A DNA stretch of 64,000 nt. Origin: Sweltsa coloradensis (lineage: Eukaryota > Arthropoda > Insecta > Plecoptera > Chloroperlidae). Within the stretch, counting starts at the first letter, position 1; each line of letters opens with the position of its first letter. The notes beneath the pieces were generated by a model. That model was not told where the DNA came from. It worked only from the letters and a program-made list of their open reading frames with translations, and did not search any database. The stretch lies in contig JAMZAV010001732.1 of assembly GCA_024449915.1 (NCBI GenBank), positions 344,258 through 408,257 on the forward strand, in the 5' to 3' direction. Position numbers and translations under genes: made by a program. Positions 19,180-30,833 of this stretch are shown here, one piece after another.

Positions 19180-20243
19180 ACTGCGATCATGTAACTCGCT
19201 TTCGATAATTTTGGGTCGAGAACGCGAGCGTTGTCGATCAAAATCGTTCGGAGCGATCATGTAACTTGTTAACGATTGAAATGGTCGTCCGCGTTCTCAC
19301 TCGCCTCGGACCTAGGTGAGAACGCGAACGATGTGAAAAATAGCTGTAAAAAGCCCTCAGAGGAATCTTTTAGCACACGTTTCCATGCAAATATACATAC
19401 AATATTTATTTAATTTGTTTTTATTAATGAATTCCGTTTTTAAATGATAATACTATTGACTCATATTTCGTTCAAGGGCAGAAAGAAACTTGATGGAAAG
19501 ATTAAAACATTAGAAGTGCATTTACATGGTTCAAATTGAATTGTTTAATGTTTTCAAGGGAAATCAGAGCTCGCAAAAAGTGTTGTTTAGAATAAAATTA
19601 ATGTATTTTGTGTAAAAAGAAACTCCATTTAAACTGGAACTCGCTCTGAATTATTTAAATTGAAGTAACATTCAAAATGCGAATCGCGTGCCTTTCAAAA
19701 CGTATTATTAGCGTGAAACATAAACAAATTTCCAAGATAAAATAAAATCACCCCATTTTTATTTCCTTTTTAACACCCCTCAAAAATAATATGTAAGTGT
19801 GAAAATATAAAAAAGTTGGAACAAACGGGGATCGAACCCCAACCCCTCATGTAGGAAGTTAAATGCATACCACTAGGCCACGCCGGTCGGGTGGGTCTCG
19901 CCCCGCTAGCTGCCTACTTATACACAGTTAGCTGAAGTATATAAACACATTTTTTAATATGTTTTGATTGTCAATATGAATGCGTGCTGCAATAAAATAA
20001 TTATTAAAACAGTCTTGGACCCGGCTTTTGTGTAAGAATTGTTATTTCGAGGACAATTACTTCTTGTAACGGGGCTCGCCACGGCCGAGTGTGTGGTGCA
20101 CTGCGAAAGTCTAACGATACTAGTGAACGATCGAGACCTCGAACGATCGTTAGTACATGATCGCCCGTAAAGCTTTCGATCGTTCGGGCGAACGATCGTT
20201 CAGGCTAACGATCGATATCTAGGCAAAGTTACATGATTGCAGT
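19180..20243. mobile_element. 1,064-bp TIR element inside the tandem array
   Basis: The terminal inverted repeats are 17 bp: ACTGCGATCATGTAACT at 19180-19196 and AGTTACATGATTGCAGT at 20227-20243, with one mismatch. It separates 19102-19179 from 20244 onward, which together rebuild one array unit. It has internal clusters of ACGATCG palindromes and a tRNA-like segment (19818-19895, minus). There is no transposase frame, so it is a non-autonomous DNA transposon. Confidence 0.7.
19818..19895 (-). repeat. tRNA-like segment (SINE head or tRNA pseudogene)
   Basis: Minus strand: GCGTGGCCTAGTGGTATGC (A-box-like) and GGGTTCGATCCCCG (B-box). It lacks a convincing acceptor stem and sits inside a transposon. 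Confidence 0.5.
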
Positions 20244-21269
20244 GCAGCTCCGACATCGTTGATTAAGTCTGTAGAACTAAACTCTGCAATTATAGTCCTA
20301 CAACCCTGATCCTTGTTATAGATCATACTCTGCGCACCCGAATACGCAGGTGGCAACAACCTACCAGATGATGTGATAACAATTATATTTAAGGGTAGGT
20401 TACCTAGATAGTTTCTTCAGATCCCTGTCTCCGTCCCTGTTCTGCTCCGACATAGTTGATTAAGTCTGTAGAACTTAACTCTGCAATAGTCCTACATCCC
20501 TGATCCTTGTTATAGATCATACTCTGCGCACCCGAATACGCAGGTGGCAACAACCTACCAGATGATGTGATAATAATTATAATTAGGGGTAGGTTACCTA
20601 GATAGTTTTTTCAGATCCCTGTCTCCGTCCCTGTTCTGCTCCGACATAGTTGATTAAGTCTGTAGAACTTGACTCTGCAATAGTCCTACATCCCTGATCC
20701 TTGTTATAGATCATACTCTGCGCACCCGAATACGCAGGTGGCAACAACCTACCAGATGATGTGATAATAATTATAATTAGGGGTAGGTTACCTAGATAGT
20801 TTCTTCAGATCCCTGTCTCCGTCCCTGTTCTGCTCCGACATAGTTGATTAGGTCTGTAGAACTTAACTCTGCAATAGTCCTACATCCCTGATCCTTGTTA
20901 TAGATCATACTCTGCGCACCCGAATACGCAGGTGGCAACAACCGACCAGATGATGTGATAATAAGTATAATCAAGGGTAGGTTACCTAGATAGTTTCTTC
21001 AGATCCCTGTCTCCGTCCCTGTTCTGCTCCGACATAGTTGATTAGGTCTGTAGAACTTAACTCTGCAATAGTCCTACATCCCTGATCCTTGCAATAGATC
21101 ATACTCTGCGCACCCGAATACGCAGGTGGCAACAACCTACCAGATGATGTGATTATAATTAAGGGTAGGTTACCTAGATAGTTTCTTCAGATCCCTGTCT
21201 CCGTCCCTGTTCTGCTCCGACATAGTTGATTAAGTCTGTAGAACTAAACTCCTCGAGACTTCTACATCC

Positions 21270-23260
21270 CTGATAGATCCCACTGCGCGCACTACAGACC
21301 CGAGTACACGGGTAACCATCAAACAACTGACGTCTCCTGGTGTGGCGCGCGTCGTAGCGTGAGCTGCCCAAACAATGAACACGATCGCGTGTATGCGGAT
21401 GTCTGTTTTGGTGACATCAGATGAAAACATGTTAATGTCTGAGAACTTACGATTGTCTTTACGCACAGGCAGATGGTTTATGTCACGCCAACTTTCTTCG
21501 CCTGACACCGGTGCACGCTTCACACTTGTTCAGCCGTGAAGAGGATTCGGGGAAGTGAAAAGTTGATGGAGAATGCATTTCGTCGGTGGAAGAATAAATA
21601 TAACGATACAAAAAAAATACCGGTCGTTAAGAGGGAGTTAAAGTTTGATATACGAGAGTTCCAGATGACGTCACACCTACTGTCATGGCCGACTGGTAGG
21701 CAAAAATTACATTGGCGCCATCTAAACATAATATAATGCTAAAAGGATGAATTTCATTGAAGATTCCTCAAAGTTTCATAGCATTAGGCAGTTCAAACCA
21801 ATCGAATATGTATTCTAATATCTACCAAGGAAAAAAATGTTAATTGAAGCTCTGATTGTTTAAAAAAAAAATTAAAAGCTGGGACCTTGTAAAAGCAGGT
21901 CTAAGGGCTCTGCCAGCTGGCCACTTTTGACGCTTCAGAAGTAGACCTACTGATTCGTGGCTGATAAAAAGTATTTAAATATAACTGAAAAAATATATTT
22001 TTTAAGCAGTGTAAGCGATGAAAAATACGTGATTTATTCCTATCCTCCCATAGTAGCCATGTTAGAATTGCATTTGGTGCCCACCAGTCGCCCAAAGTAA
22101 GTAGATACTGCGCCGCCAAAGTCTTCCTGAAACTCTTGTATCAGGCTTTCAGGACACACAAAGAGAGAATAGGTCATATTATATTTCAGTTGGCAAATAT
22201 AAGTTATTTGTTTGGCCAGAAAGCATCCAACATAATATATGAAACTTAGTAGTCAAGAAAGCGTACATGGGCAGCTCTACAGTCGTAGATTGTCAATGTA
22301 TTTTGTTAATCAGCCAGAAATAATTGAAATAAATTCTCAATTTCGGACTTTTTGACAAAATCCAAAATCGTCAAAATAAGTTTATTTAAAAAATAATATG
22401 ATTTATTTTATTTAAATAAGCCCTTTATTTACGCTAAGTAACAAGTGTGCAACAGCTGTTATGTCAGTCAGCCAAGCCAACAGGAATTTACCTCAAACTT
22501 ATGTACTACCTATGTCTACTAATTAACTAGGGATGCACATCGATCTTTTTACATTATCGATTATCGAAATGGTAATGTCAGTTTCGAATCAATATTACCG
22601 ATAATATCAAAATTACCAATACAAAATTGAAGCCCGTTTCGGCATAGATGGAATCTCAAAATGTGGTAAATAAAATTCAAAGCAATACAACCCCATGCCA
22701 CTCGCTGCCTCGTCCTGTCTTGTTTTAACCCCCCTTCGGCTAACTTTGCTCCTAAACATAAATAGGTAAATAATATGGTTTTTCAATTTAACCCCAATTT
22801 TATTTTTTTTGGGGGAAAAAAATAAATATTTTTCCCCCCATGCCAATTGCACAAATGGTACCTTTATTGGAGAAGATTGCAAATAAATATCTGCAAAAAC
22901 AGCTAAAGTCAAGAATATTCAGGGTTGTCCCGGAAAATTTTTTGAGACACACAAAATCAAAAATATTTAAATAATTCAGAAATAAATCTAGTTTTAGGTA
23001 TGTACCTACAATTTTCATTAAAACTTAAAATGTAGCTTTAATTCAAAATCCAAAATTTCCCTAAATTCATCCAAAATAATGAGGAAAAAATGAAAAAAAT
23101 ACTGAAAATCTTGAAAAAATGCGAATTTCGAATTGTAGGGCTACGCTCCAAATAACCTAATTTACACGGAAAAAATAAAGGATGGGGGGGGGGGGAAATA
23201 CATTTCATTGAGGCTAACTGCTTGTGAATTTAGACAGTAATGGGAAAATTATTGGATTTT
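21270..23260. other. Region without a recognisable gene
   Basis: Short frames on both strands at 21.2-21.7 kb lack splice or domain support. 22.3-23.2 kb is AT-rich, with a G run near 23184. Confidence 0.45.
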
Positions 23261-23263
23261 ACA

Positions 23264-23640
23264 TGACTCGAATTTTCGGTCAAACTTGGTAATTTCTAGC
23301 TAGTTCCCATTAGAATATAATTATCTCCCATAAGAAATAATATGGGGACGATCTTTATTCCCCGTGACCTTGGAGGATTTTGATAAAAAAATATTGTAGA
23401 TTATTGACGTACTCGACAGCCTGTTCTGTAAATCCGCTATATTTTGTTTTGTGATTTGGGCAAGTGGTTCAGTCAAAATATGCTGATTACCAAGAAGGGG
23501 TGTGATTTTGAAGTTCATATTGTTGCGTGTTTGAGTGTATATTCGTGCACAGTTTTATGGCACGATGTTATAAAGAACAATTTCAGATTGGTACTATGCT
23601 CTTGTATTTATTACTTAACTAAATAATTATTTAATTTAAT
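23264..23640 (+). repeat. Dispersed repeat R, diverged copy
   Basis: It matches 38690-39070 over about 370 bp (for example GGGCAAGTGGTTC, ATGCTGATTACCAAG, GTGTTTGAGTGTATAT). Part of the same family appears inverted at 46370-46500. No coding frame is conserved. Confidence 0.65.
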
Positions 23641-23679
23641 ATTTACTTAACTGTAGTTTGCTAATGTGTCTGCATCTAT

Positions 23680-23765
23680 GTAATTAGATTTATGTAGTTG
23701 TCCTCCTTTGTAAATCAGTATTTATAACTGAATAGGATAGACGTTTAATAAATAAATAAATAAAA
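23680..23765 (+). repeat. Retroposon-like 3' tail
   Basis: Related to 5347-5460 and ending in AATAAATAAATA. Confidence 0.55.
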
Positions 23766-24039
23766 TAAAATATGCAGGATTCAGGATCAAAACAATAAAA
23801 AAAAAAGTGTAAAATCACAGTAACTAGACATAATTTGAACGGTATTTTTAGTGTAGTATTGTGCTAAAGATTAGATTATGAGGTAAAAATAACATTTAGG
23901 AGTAATGAGTTGGGGCAATCTTGTAAGTAAAACCGCTTGATCACCAGATCCAGCGAATGTCTGCGTTCATCTGCCACATCATGGAACACTTTATGGCCTC
24001 CAATTGTCATCCAAAACATGTGAATCATAGGGATGACAG

Positions 24040-24200
24040 ACAGGGATAGCTCTTACCTCACTAAAACTTCGGGTGTCCCGAGTTCGAATCCCGTAGAGAT
24101 CGGCAATCCTGACTGAAGGTTGTTTACCTAGGGAACACATAAGGCAATTGGCACAAGCTATTTGCTCGGCCTTTAAAACGAGATGGACATGGACCACATG
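24040..24200 (+). mobile_element. Chimeric SINE: new tRNA-like head, family A core
   Basis: The head with GAGTTCGAATCCCGTAGAG differs from family A, but it is followed by the same GCAATCCTGACTGAAGG core. It ends in a different tail. Confidence 0.5.
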
Positions 24201-24442
24201 GACAGCACATGTTCAATATATTACGTTTGTCAGCCAGGACCAATCTGCGAATGTGGTCAATTTTAAACTTTTCAAGAAAATCCAAAAACCTAAACATCAT
24301 TTTTTTGTTTATATTATTTAAAAATTTATTTCTAAAACAAAGTGTTACTGTAGAGCCCTATGTTTCCACTTCTTTGACAACTACCCAGAATTATAAACCT
24401 CTGTGGTGTCAGTCGACCGATCGAAAAGGAATTTGCTTAAAA

Positions 24443-24605
24443 CGCATGTCGTATTCATTAATGCGAATTAAGGGGATTTTGTCGCCTAAAATATCCCTGG
24501 GACATCCCTTCACAATAGTCCTAATTCCAGTATATCGGAAGAGGAGCTTGAATGCACCCGGGGCAGGTTTCATACGAGAGAATCCCACAAAAAACTTCGG
24601 GAGGT
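24443..24605 (+). mobile_element. SINE family A, 3' fragment
   Basis: Contains GGGACATCCCTTCACAAT and the tail GCACCCGGGGCAGG. No head. Confidence 0.55.
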
Positions 24606-24925
24606 TGTTATTATAAAATATGTACAATGCGCAATCGGAGAACATCTAAACATTTCAAATAATTAAGCTTTGAAAGTTGCTGAAATAAAAAGACTCATTT
24701 GTGGCGTTTACTTACAAATTTGCATAAGTATGTTTACTTCTGTTTTCTAAGGAAATAGTGGTAGCATCAATACAAAGTTATACTGTTTAAGGAAACATTT
24801 TCTGTACAATTTCTTTAATAGCACCAGTAGAACATCATACACACGTATCTCAACTCACAAGCAGGATATATTTATGTTCACGTTAATTTGGGAGATGATT
24901 GTTGTAATCTAGAAGTGTCTTCTTC

Positions 24926-25172
24926 GTGATGATTTTTGTTGCTTAACGTCACGAAGACTATTTAAAACGATGAGTGGTAATAGATGATGATGAAGGAAGA
25001 AGGAAGATTAAAAAACAATGCCTTGTGCGGGATTCGAACCCACGTCCTCGTAGAGCCATACGCTTCGGACCAGCGCCCTATCGTATGTGCCACCACGGAC
25101 GACATCGAACCCACGTCCTCGTAGAGCCATACGCTTCGGACCAGCGCCCTATCGTATGTGCCACGGACGACA
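24926..25172 (-). mobile_element. SINE family B with duplicated head
   Basis: On the minus strand the tRNA-like head occurs twice (about 25025-25095 and 25100-25172), each with GAGGACGTGGGTTCGA. The body runs down to 24926 with TTGTTGCTTAACGTC. Confidence 0.6.
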
Positions 25173-25186
25173 AGGATCGTTATAGT

Positions 25187-25440
25187 CCAGCCTGGTTCGA
25201 GGCTACAGCTTCTACAAGAAAGTGGCGTGGTTCTTCCTAGGCACGTATTCCTTGACCAGCCTGGTTCGAGGCTACAGCTTCTACAAGTAACTACAAGAAA
25301 GTGGCGTGGTCTTTGCTAGGCACGTACTCCTTGGCTAATGGCTAGCCAGCCTGGTTCGAGGCTACAGCTTCTACAAGAAAGTGGCGTGGTCCTTCCTAGG
25401 CACGTATTCCTTGACCAGCCTGGTTCGAGGCTGCTTCTTG
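25187..25440. repeat. 69-bp minisatellite overlapping the 3' end of the GBD gene
   Basis: Units beginning CCAGCCTGGTTCGAGGCT lie at 25187, 25256 (with a 21-bp insertion), 25346 and, partly, 25415. The last coding codons and stop of the minus-strand gene lie within the two rightmost units. Confidence 0.85.
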
Positions 25441-25568
25441 ACAAGACGCAGCGTGGCCTTGAAATGAGCCTCCCTCTTCACAGCCTCCATCCCGCCGTGG
25501 TCCAGCAGGAAGCGATAGATGAAGTCCCGGGTCTTTGGGTCCTGGAGTTCGTCGTCTGTTACTCCAGC
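25371..25568 (-). CDS. Last exon of a WASP-GBD-like protein
   Basis: Minus strand: the acceptor TCTTCCCCCTCCAG is followed by 198 nt ending in TAG. The residues AGVTDDELQDPKTRDFIYRF, then a GG-M-EAVKRE turn, closely match the C-terminal half of the WASP/N-WASP GTPase-binding domain (known pattern: AG-S-QL-D-ET-VIYDFI-GG-EAVK). In WASP this helix packs on and inhibits the VCA region and is released by Cdc42. Here the protein ends about 30 residues later, with a basic tail (TLRLVKKQPRTRLV) and no polyproline or VCA segment. The exon joins in phase 0 to the exon at 26629-28176. The final residues are encoded by a minisatellite unit, so the C-terminus may be recent. Confidence 0.75.
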   Translation of the reverse strand, partial: AGVTDDELQDPKTRDFIYRFLLDHGGMEAVKREAHFKATLRLVKKQPRTRLVKEYVPRKDHATFL

Positions 25569-26363
25569 CTGGAGGGGGAAGACAGAGCATTATTAGTGTT
25601 CCCTCCAGTGCCTCCTAGATATCTCAACCAACTCCCTCATTCCATGCCTGGGCCTTCAAAGTCCAACTCGCCACCTTCCCGTGGTTTGGCCTGTGAGTAG
25701 GGGAGTAGTGTATTCCCCAAAACTAAGGGCGAGCTCTGGCCGGTTGGGATGCGTGTTGCAGAGAGAGCTCTCGCGCAACTTTTTTATCACACCTTTCTTC
25801 ATTCACATAGCCTCTCATATTTATTTTCTTCTTTCACTTTTTTCGTCTCCATACTTGCCGGCCCTCTCTGCAACGAGCACTCCTCCGTTCCCACCCAGTT
25901 TAACACATCATATCCAACATCCTCACTCCTTCCCATTAACCCTCCTCGTCTTCCCTTACGTTCCATCTATTGGAAAGAAAAAAACATGGTGATAATCCAC
26001 AATATGGAAAAAGAAAATTTGGAAGATTCCAATACAATTGACATGGGCACTGATAACTCCTACTGTTGAGTGCCCTAAAACAACATTAACTAACTCATTC
26101 CATGCCTGTCTGGACTAGCAACAAGTTCTGTTTGTTGACCAGCCTTTCACCCCATTTGGCCACAGGGACGCATTAAGGGCTGCGCCCTTTTTTCTGGAAC
26201 TACTTATTACAATTCTTTAATAGATATTTACTAAATCAACTCCATGTAACTCTTACAAAAAATCAGTTAACCAGATTATATTAATAACTTCTTCAATTCC
26301 AAAAGAAGACGAAGGGTAAAGAATGAAAGCACACTATTTTATCGAGTTTTGTTAGTACTATTG

Positions 26364-26601
26364 TTAGTGTTGGCTCAGGCGTTAAGCGCGAGATTCTGAT
26401 TCGGAAGGTCTCGGATTGGAATCAATCCCGGCAATCCTGACTGAAGGTAGTTTCCGAGGTTTTCCTCTGTCGTTAATGCAAATGCAAGGGAATGAGTCCT
26501 CTTAAACAGCCCTCGGACATCCCCTCAAAATTGTCCTAGCTCCAATATACCCAGTTAGTAGACACCCAAGTATAAAACCCTGGGTAGGGTTTCCACGAGA
26601 C
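26364..26601 (+). mobile_element. SINE family A copy in the intron of the GBD gene
   Basis: Head at 26364, core GCAATCCTGACTGAAGG, tail ending AAACCCTGGGTAGG. It lies in the intron only about 30 bp from the donor of the upstream exon. Confidence 0.7.
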
Positions 26602-26628
26602 ATTTAAAACATTTTTATTTCTACATAC

Positions 26629-28176
26629 GTTTTCGAAAAACAGCCTCATCTGGGGCTCTTCAACGTCGTCCATGGTGAAACATTTCTCTGGGTCCCAGTT
26701 GAGTTTCTCGTCGCCATCTTGTCCGCCGCCATCTTCTCTCTTGGGGTCACCTTGTAAGTGCTCCGAGAGATTGTGCTCCCTAACAACAGGTGTTGCTCGT
26801 TCCTTGGTAGACGAGATCTTCGCTGATGTGTCCAATCCGTTCGTCTCATCTTCTGCGAGGCTGGTGTCAAAGACTCTAGGATGAAGTGGTTCAGAATCAG
26901 CAGTAGGCAATTGTGTTTCCAAAGTGTTTAGCTCCAAAGTTGTCAGTGAGTTTGGCTGATCTACAGCAGTCAATGGATCAACACGTGACTGTACACTGCC
27001 TTCGTCGATACTTGATCCTCGGATTGGATTGGACGTATTATTAACTTCCGTTGCACCGGGGTGGATAGGACCACTTGAAATATCTCGTTGCGTTGATGAA
27101 TTGAGGATACCTTTCGCGTTGGACGGATTCACCGGTTCTCGTTTGGGTAGAACTTTGCGAGTGACCAGTCTGGGAGTGGTTCTAAAAGGAGTCACCTCGT
27201 GCCGGTCTAGAGTTGGGGCCGAAGTCTTAGCGTCGGGGTCTAAACGTCGTGGGGCAGGTTTAGGAACCACTTTCGAAATAATCTCACCTTCTGTCTTAAG
27301 GCGAGTCGAACTTGCAGATGGATGTGTTGCTTTATTGTCCAGTTCCGAAACGGACTCCGTATCATGTTTCTCAATCGCTCTCGTCTCATTTCTAACAATC
27401 TCACTTGCAGATGTACCTTGGTTATCTTGAAAACGGAATTGGATTGCAGCGTTGTCTTCTTCGGTTTCGAGAAAGTCGATGTCTTCGTAGATGTTTTCTC
27501 GGCTGTGGCTCAGAATGGCCTCGTCCAAAGCGGCAAACGCTTCGTAGGTGGAATCTCTCACTTCGGACACGCCTCTTGTGACGTCACGCGGGGAGTTTTG
27601 ATACACGGGGTCGGGATCTCCAATAAAATCATAAAATATATTGTCGGATAACTCATCATTGACTCCCGCACAAACCTCTAGTGTTTCATGAATATCCCTC
27701 GAACTTTTCTTTTTCCTCAACACAACCCCCTCGAAGACCGGATCATTTTCAATGTGGATTCCTCCGTTTTCCTTTTCACCCTCATAATTTCCCACTTGTT
27801 TGTTCAGATTATCTCTTTCCCTCTCCGTATACTTCAAACCGGCTTCCTTCGGCTCGGGGGCGTGGTCACTTTGGAGTTGTCCTTTGCCCAACCCCGGGGT
27901 TCGACTCGTCTCGGTTTCTCCCGTGTGTCGCCAAGCCGGCAGTGAGGTGGTATTCAAGATCCGCCTGTTCTGCATCTTGCTCCCCGTGACCTGTTGAAAC
28001 CCGTCTTGCGAGTCCAACAGGTAGTCTACGAGCTGGGGCTTGGCGGAGGGCGGGGGAGGGGCGGGTCTGACCGCGACCAGACCCAGTGGGGGCTGGACTC
28101 TAGGTTTCACCACCTCAGGAGGGGGCGGAGCCTTCTTCTTCCCTGCCCTCAGAGGCGCACCCGGAGAAACTCGGAC
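26629..28176 (-). CDS. Large penultimate exon of the WASP-GBD-like adaptor
   Basis: A 1,548-nt exon (516 codons) on the minus strand is bounded by an acceptor TTTACTTTTCAG before 28176 and a donor GTATGT after 26629. The protein is mostly disordered and polar. It opens with basic and proline-rich stretches (KKKAPPPPE, RPAPPPPSAK), has tyrosines in acidic settings (DPDPVYQNSP, ENIYEDIDF, DSTYEAFAAL) that look like SH2-type phosphosites, and an SH3-type motif KPAPRR. It ends with WDPEKCFTMDDVEEP and MRLFFEN, which parallels the WASP segment GWDP-x-TGFD up to LFDM and joins the next exon in phase. The usual CRIB core (I-S-x-P-x-x-F-x-H-x-x-H-V-G) is not seen before WDP. Earlier exons must exist beyond 28177 but were not found. 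Confidence 0.8.
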
Positions 28177-28253
28177 CTGAAAAGTAAACGAATTTGATAA
28201 TTTCTCGATTCGGTTAGTCGGGAAACACTCCCGTAGGTGTAATTGTTTTTATT

Positions 28254-28555
28254 TACTACAATTTAGAAATTAGAAAAAGTCCGCCCCGACCGAAATTTGA
28301 ACCCGGGTCTCCCGCATTCCAGACGAGCGTCTTAATTATAAACATATATAAATATATGTATGTTTAACCTTGGTTTTATAGTAGGCGACTATGACGCTGT
28401 TATGTTAGTACTAGACAGAAATTAAAAAAGTGACTACACCGGGTTTGAACCCGGGACCTTAGCTGTCTGGGCTATGCTCTTACCAACTGAGCTATGCAGC
28501 TACCAATTTAAAACTGTAATTTTTGGTCTGTTTTGAACATTGTTAATAACGTTAT
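28254..28555 (-). repeat. Left arm of a 28.25-31.13 kb inverted repeat (two tRNA-derived SINE heads)
   Basis: It contains a family C head (28275-28340: CCGGGTCTCCCGCATTCC on +) and a second head (28418-28505) whose minus strand reads GCATAGCTCAGTTGGTAAGAG with GGGTTCAAACCCG. It is mirrored by 30830-31135. Confidence 0.8.
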
Positions 28556-28605
28556 TTTCGTATGTAGTCTGATAGGCGGGCAATCTGCTCTCCACATGTT
28601 ATTAA

Positions 28606-30833
28606 CTAGGAAAACGCTAAAGTCCCGCCGCGTTGATGGATGAGCGTTTTTTTTGTAAGTTTTTTGTTGGCGTTTTTTGCGTTTGTTTGCACTTTTGCTT
28701 TGCAAGTGCTTTTTGAATGCATTGTAGGTGATTGTTGTCAAGTTTCTATTGTTACTTGTTAATTGGTATTATAAACCTCAATAAACTCATATTAAAACCT
28801 TTATTTTTGTGGATTCTGGCTAACTTTTTCAACTTTTTCTTTCAAAGTTTCAAAGTATCGCCCAAGATTTAAGCGTGAGGTTCACAGGTGGTTATTAAAC
28901 TATGGCAGAGAGTTATGTAAAGATTTCCTTTATTTTTAGTCGTAATGTTAATCTTAGTGTTTTTTTTGTGCTTTGCTTACGTGTTTCATCTTTGTCCTGC
29001 TTCTTTATATTATATTATTCATCAATGTTATAATAGCTATCGTTTGATTTGCTTATATTCTGTAGTTTGTACTTATTACTTCGCTACAAGTATTGTAGTA
29101 CTATATGTTTTCTTATATTATTATGTTTTTATGCATCATGTCTCCTTGATTAGAATTTAAATTTAATTTTCTACTGCGCTGCCCACACACAGGGTGTTAC
29201 CCTATGTGGGCTTCTTTTTTTTCTCTCTAGAATGTTAACCCTTTATAGGGCAGTGGTTTCTATATTAACCACCACCTTTCAAAATCTACACAATTAAATC
29301 TGACAGTTTTTCATACTTTACACCCGGTCAAAAAGCTGCTTTGTTTTGTTCTGAATTTGTAGAATTTTTCCTTACTAAATTCTAATGATTAGAACGATTT
29401 TTGTAATGGATCAAAAATCGAGTTGTGTATAAAAAACAAAAAAAACACAAATTTCCGGGATGTCCCGGATATTTTGCTTGCCTGTTGTTTTTTTGTGCTT
29501 TGCTTACGTGTTTCATCTTTGTCCTGCTTCTTTATATTATATTATTCATCAATGTTATAATAGCTATCGTTTGATTTGCTTATATTCTGTAGTTTGTACT
29601 TATTACTTCGCTACAAGTATTGTAGTACTATATGTTTTCTTATATTATTATGTTTTTATGCATCATGTCTCCTTGATTAGAATTTAAATTTAATTTTCTA
29701 CTGCGCTGCCCACACACAGGGTGTTACCCTATGTGGGCTTCTTTTTTTTCTCTCTAGAATGTTAACCCTTTATAGGGCAGTGGTTTCTATATTTACCACC
29801 ACCTTTCAAAATCTACACAATTAAATCTGACAGTTTTTCATACTTTACACCCGGTCAAAAAGCTGCTTTGTTTTGTTCTGAATTTGTAGAATTTTTCCTT
29901 ACTAAATTCTAATGATTAGAACGATTTTTGTAATGGATCAAAAATCGAGTTGTGTATAAAAACACAAAAAAACACAAATTTCCGGGATGTCCCGGATATT
30001 TTGCTTGCCTGTAGTAGATTCAATTTGAACAAGCAAAAAAAATTGGAAAAAAATGAAAAATTGCAAAAAAAATCTATTTTTTGAAAATATACTCAAAATT
30101 TGGATTTTTTTTCAAATTTGATGCCAATTTGGAATCCAAAATCAGCATTTTTTTCCTAAAAGATCAAGGAAAAAAATCAAAAAAAATTCTAAAATTCAAA
30201 AAAAAAATCACAAATTTCAAATTGTTTGGGTAGAAAGAAAAATTTTGGGTCCCAACATTATGCCCTATAAAGGGTTTTAATGTGCAGTAGTTTTTGTCTT
30301 GTTATTTTTAATATTGCATGGTTAATGGTTTAATGTATTTATAAAAAAAGAATAAAATTTATTGAAATTGAATTGAATTGAAAAGGTACTACATCACCAT
30401 AACCTTAATGTCCATGTGAAATCTGAACGTTGTAGCCCCACCCGTTTGGTCTGAATCGGCCCAAATGTGACGAAAATATCGCACTAAAAATTGAAAAACT
30501 TATATTAAGACCTTTATTTCTATGGATCGTTGTAGCCCTACCCGTTTGGTCAGAATCGGCCCAAATGACACGAAAATATCCCACTAAAAATAAAAATAAA
30601 TCGTTAAAGTACGATATTCATGAGAAATATTTCTTCGATTGTACCCAAAAACACCTCGAAGTTCAGAGAAAACGAAGGTCCCTTCCAATTTTCATCAAGA
30701 TCGCATATGCCGTTTGCCCGGAATCCTGCTAACAAACAGACAGAAAAAAAAACAACACCCGAGCTAAATTTTTTGGGGGTCAGTAAAATTGAAGTCTTCG
30801 CTTCACTCGCTACGCTCGCTACGCTCATCCAAC
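28606..30833 (-). mobile_element. Helitron-like non-autonomous element (about 2.2 kb)
   Basis: On + it begins CTAGGAAAACGC (hairpin plus CTAG end) and ends with CGCTCATCCAA, the complement of the TTGGATGAGCG terminus. It holds two tandem 527-bp blocks. It lies in the centre of an inverted repeat. Confidence 0.65.
28960..30015. repeat. 527-bp tandem duplication
   Basis: The blocks starting CTTTGCTTACGTG at 28971 and 29498 are nearly identical. Both copies read through the same hydrophobic frame, which looks like AT-rich chance coding. A diverged copy lies at 34045-34510. Confidence 0.9.

Larger units (their letters stand above)
19102..21263. repeat. 194-bp tandem array, about five to six units
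   Basis: Successive CGACATAGTTGATTA landmarks lie at about 20251, 20448, 20642, 20836, 21030 and 21218, giving spacings of 197, 194, 194, 194 and 188. The leftmost unit is split by the element at 19180-20243. On the minus strand every unit keeps an open frame of about 50 codons ending GSEETI-stop. The 21.17-21.37 kb unit has a diverged start. Confidence 0.9.

Noticed and set aside
21660..21680. TGACGTCA palindrome, a CRE-like site
   Set aside because: An 8-bp motif without an adjacent gene or promoter is not evidence of regulation.
28945..29687. Two identical hydrophobic frames of about 71-75 codons
   Set aside because: They are the same AT-rich chance frame seen twice because of the 527-bp duplication; no homology, no codon signal, and inside a repeat.
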